Assembly (NCBI GenBank): GCA_017394565.1
Contig: JAFPXW010000291.1
Span: 1 to 6,633, forward strand
Source of the DNA: Oscillospiraceae bacterium
GTDB taxonomy: Bacteria; Bacillota; Clostridia; Oscillospirales; Ruminococcaceae
Direction: 5' to 3'
DNA length: 6,633 bases
The translations under genes were made by a program, and so were the position numbers. Every line of letters starts with the position of its first letter. The stretch's first letter is position 1. This document shows positions 4,949 to 6,633 of the stretch, in pieces. The notes under the pieces were generated by a model. The model had not been told where the DNA came from, did not search any database, and saw only the letters and a list, made by a program, of their open reading frames with translations.

Positions 4949-6633
4949 ATGAAACTGCACAAATTGCTCACGGCCGGCCTGTGTGCCGCGCTCATGGCCA
5001 CATCCCCGATGCTGCACGCATCTGCCGCGCGGCAGACCACCCGTTATTTCGGCGATGTTGATCTCGACCGCAGTGTCGGCGTCAGCGACTTGATCCTGCT
5101 CCAGAAGTATCTGCTTGGCCTGCAGCCGATCACAAGCGAAAAAGCTGCGATCTGCGCGGATGTCGATCAGGATGGAGTCGTGGATATCATGGATCTGGCG
5201 ATGCTCAAGCGCTACGTTTTGAACGGCACGCTGATCCCGGTTGGCTCGACCGTAACGCCGACTGAGACCACAACAGAGCCCACGGAGGAAACGACCGCAC
5301 CGACGCAGCCGCCGACAACGGAAACGACGACGGAGCCAACAGAACCGACCACGCAGGCACCCACGACGGAACCGCCGACAACGGAAGCGACGACCACAGA
5401 AACGCCCACGACAGAGCCGCCGGCGACTGAGGCGCCGACAACAGAGCGTGTCACAGAACCGACGGAAGCAGGCGATTTCATTGATGCGCCGATCTACGAT
5501 CTGTATGGTTCGATGCCGTCACAGGGCAAGGCAAATCTGGTGGTATTTTATGTCGATTTCCCGGATTGCCCGTATACTTATGAGCCGAGCATCGAGGAGC
5601 TGACGAATTACTGCTTCGGTACGGAGGACAACACGGCGGATCCGAACTATCCGTTCAACACGATGCATTGCTTCTACAACCGTTCGTCAAAGGGGGCATT
5701 GGATCTCACCGGAACGGTCATCCGTTACACCACGCAGAACGAGAAATCATACTACGAGAACGATGAATACAAGATCAAGCTCGTGGAGGAAATTTATAAG
5801 AACCTCAAGAGCCAGTACAATTTCGAGAATTATGACGCTGACAACGACGGCTACATTGATGCCACACTGATCTCTGTCCCGAAGGCCGCCGGCGATGAGA
5901 ACTGGTGGCCGTGTGCCGGACAGTTTGCAGAATCCCTGCGTGCAGACGGCAAGTATGTCGGCCATCTGATCTACGGCAATGCCGAGGTCAAATCAGCAAC
6001 GGATCATGTGGATTTCTGCTCGTCCTACCTGCACGAGATGGGGCACTGCATGGGACTGCCGGACTATTACCTGTATTATTCGGAGGACATCATCGGGATG
6101 CATGGCAGCGCAGGTTCGGAGCTGATGGACGCAGATGCGTACTCTGATCTCGGTGCGTTCTCGAAGCTGATGCTGGGCTGGTACGGCGAAAATCAGGTGC
6201 AGGTGTTCGATCAGAATGCCGGCGGTACGCAGACCTTTTCGCTGGCGAATGCGCAGTCGGATGCCGGAAACTGCCTGATCCTGCCGTGCGGTACGCTCGA
6301 TAACAATTACTTCTCCGAGTACATGATCATCGAGTACATCACGGAGGACGGCAACAATTCACGCATCAATCAGGATTATTGGTGGGTATTCAGCGTCAAG
6401 CCGGGCATCCGGATCTATCACATTTACGCGGACGTGACCGTCACACGCTGGTACAGCTATTTTACTTACGAGAACGGTTCCGAGGAATCCGGCGGCGATG
6501 ACGACGGTATCCGCCTGATCCGGCTTGCCAATGATGCCGAGGGTGGCAGTGTCTTTACGACAGGCGACGTGATCGACGGCAGCATTTCCGGATTCCACTG
6601 GTATGACGCCAATCAGGGCGAAACCGTGGACAC
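4949..6633 (+). CDS. Secreted dockerin-containing M6-type (immune inhibitor A-like) zinc metallopeptidase, 3' partial
   Basis: There is one open frame of 561 codons with no stop before the window edge, so the C-terminus is missing. Residues 1-26 are a signal peptide (hydrophobic core after KLHK, likely cut after AHASA-type sequence ASA, 24-26). A dockerin follows (about 34-97) with two calcium loops: Asp36, 38, 40 and 47, then Asp71, 73, 75, 79 and 82. Dockerins bind cohesins and attach enzymes to a scaffold. Residues 101-172 are a Thr/Pro/Glu linker (33 of 72 are Thr). The M6-like peptidase domain starts at about 195 (NLVVFYVDFPD, 196-206). It has a DADNDGYID calcium-type loop (296-304), the zinc motif HEMGHCMGLPD (His362, Glu363, His366, Asp372) and a probable Met-turn at Met393 in ELMDADAYSD, followed by LGAFSKLMLGW (401-411). 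All catalytic residues are present. The enzyme should act outside the cell, probably cohesin-bound; the scaffold is not in this window. The substrate is unknown. Confidence 0.93.
   Translation, partial: MKLHKLLTAGLCAALMATSPMLHASAARQTTRYFGDVDLDRSVGVSDLILLQKYLLGLQPITSEKAAICADVDQDGVVDIMDLAMLKRYVLNGTLIPVGSTVTPTETTTEPTEETTAPTQPPTTETTTEPTEPTTQAPTTEPPTTEATTTETPTTEPPATEAPTTERVTEPTEAGDFIDAPIYDLYGSMPSQGKANLVVFYVDFPDCPYTYEPSIEELTNYCFGTEDNTADPNYPFNTMHCFYNRSSKGALDLTGTVIRYTTQNEKSYYENDEYKIKLVEEIYKNLKSQYNFENYDADNDGYIDATLISVPKAAGDENWWPCAGQFAESLRADGKYVGHLIYGNAEVKSATDHVDFCSSYLHEMGHCMGLPDYYLYYSEDIIGMHGSAGSELMDADAYSDLGAFSKLMLGWYGENQVQVFDQNAGGTQTFSLANAQSDAGNCLILPCGTLDNNYFSEYMIIEYITEDGNNSRINQDYWWVFSVKPGIRIYHIYADVTVTRWYSYFTYENGSEESGGDDDGIRLIRLANDAEGGSVFTTGDVIDGSISGFHWYDANQGETVD
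5249..5464 (+). repeat. Low-complexity Thr/Pro/Glu linker-coding region
   Basis: This stretch encodes residues 101-172 of the dockerin peptidase, made almost only of Thr, Pro, Glu and Ala. It contains imperfect duplications: 5309-5330 and 5372-5393 match in 21 of 22 positions, 63 bp apart and in frame. It separates the dockerin from the catalytic domain and is a likely site of length variation by slippage and of O-glycosylation. Confidence 0.75.

Noticed and set aside
5212..5481. Minus-strand frame encoding Val/Ser/Gly repeats
   Set aside because: It is the reverse reading of the Thr/Pro linker-coding DNA; the apparent repeats simply mirror that low-complexity sequence.

Overview
The window looks like a chromosomal segment of a gut or rumen Firmicute, most likely a Ruminococcus-type organism. 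The evidence is an N-terminal dockerin on a secreted peptidase, long Thr/Pro/Glu linkers on extracytoplasmic proteins, strong AGGAGG-type ribosome binding sites and canonical TTGACA/TATAAT promoters in AT-rich gaps between fairly GC-rich genes. The GC-rich coding sequence would fit a higher-GC Ruminococcus such as R. champanellensis better than R. bromii. That species-level guess is inference.

Layout. Bases 1-124 are non-coding and hold an unusual cluster of AGTACT palindromes arranged as inverted repeats. Bases 125-2509 (minus strand) encode a membrane-anchored clostripain-family (C11) cysteine peptidase with both catalytic motifs intact. The 280-bp divergent intergenic region (2510-2789) carries two good sigma-A-type promoters pointing outwards: one for the peptidase with a hairpin at its predicted transcript start, and one for a two-gene operon. 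That operon (2790-4798) encodes an ECF-type sigma factor and, overlapping it by 4 bp (ATGA), a single-pass membrane protein that is very probably its anti-sigma factor. This protein has a short cytoplasmic head, one membrane helix, a stalk of about 235 residues rich in Thr, and a C-terminal extracytoplasmic domain. A strong intrinsic terminator (4805-4839) closes the operon. A fourth gene (4949 to beyond the window end) has its own promoter and encodes a secreted protein with a signal peptide, an N-terminal dockerin, a Thr/Pro linker and an M6-type (immune inhibitor A-like) zinc metallopeptidase domain. It has no stop codon in the window.

How the parts may fit. Three of the four products are exported or membrane-anchored, and two are peptidases flanking a transmembrane sigma/anti-sigma signalling pair. 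A plausible reading is a cell-surface module in which the membrane protein senses an extracellular condition and releases the sigma factor. The dockerin peptidase would be attached to a cohesin scaffold encoded elsewhere. No cohesin is visible here, and a regulatory link between the sigma factor and either peptidase is only a hypothesis. All three visible promoters look like housekeeping promoters, not ECF promoters. No RNA genes, CRISPR arrays, insertion sequences or attachment sites were recognised.
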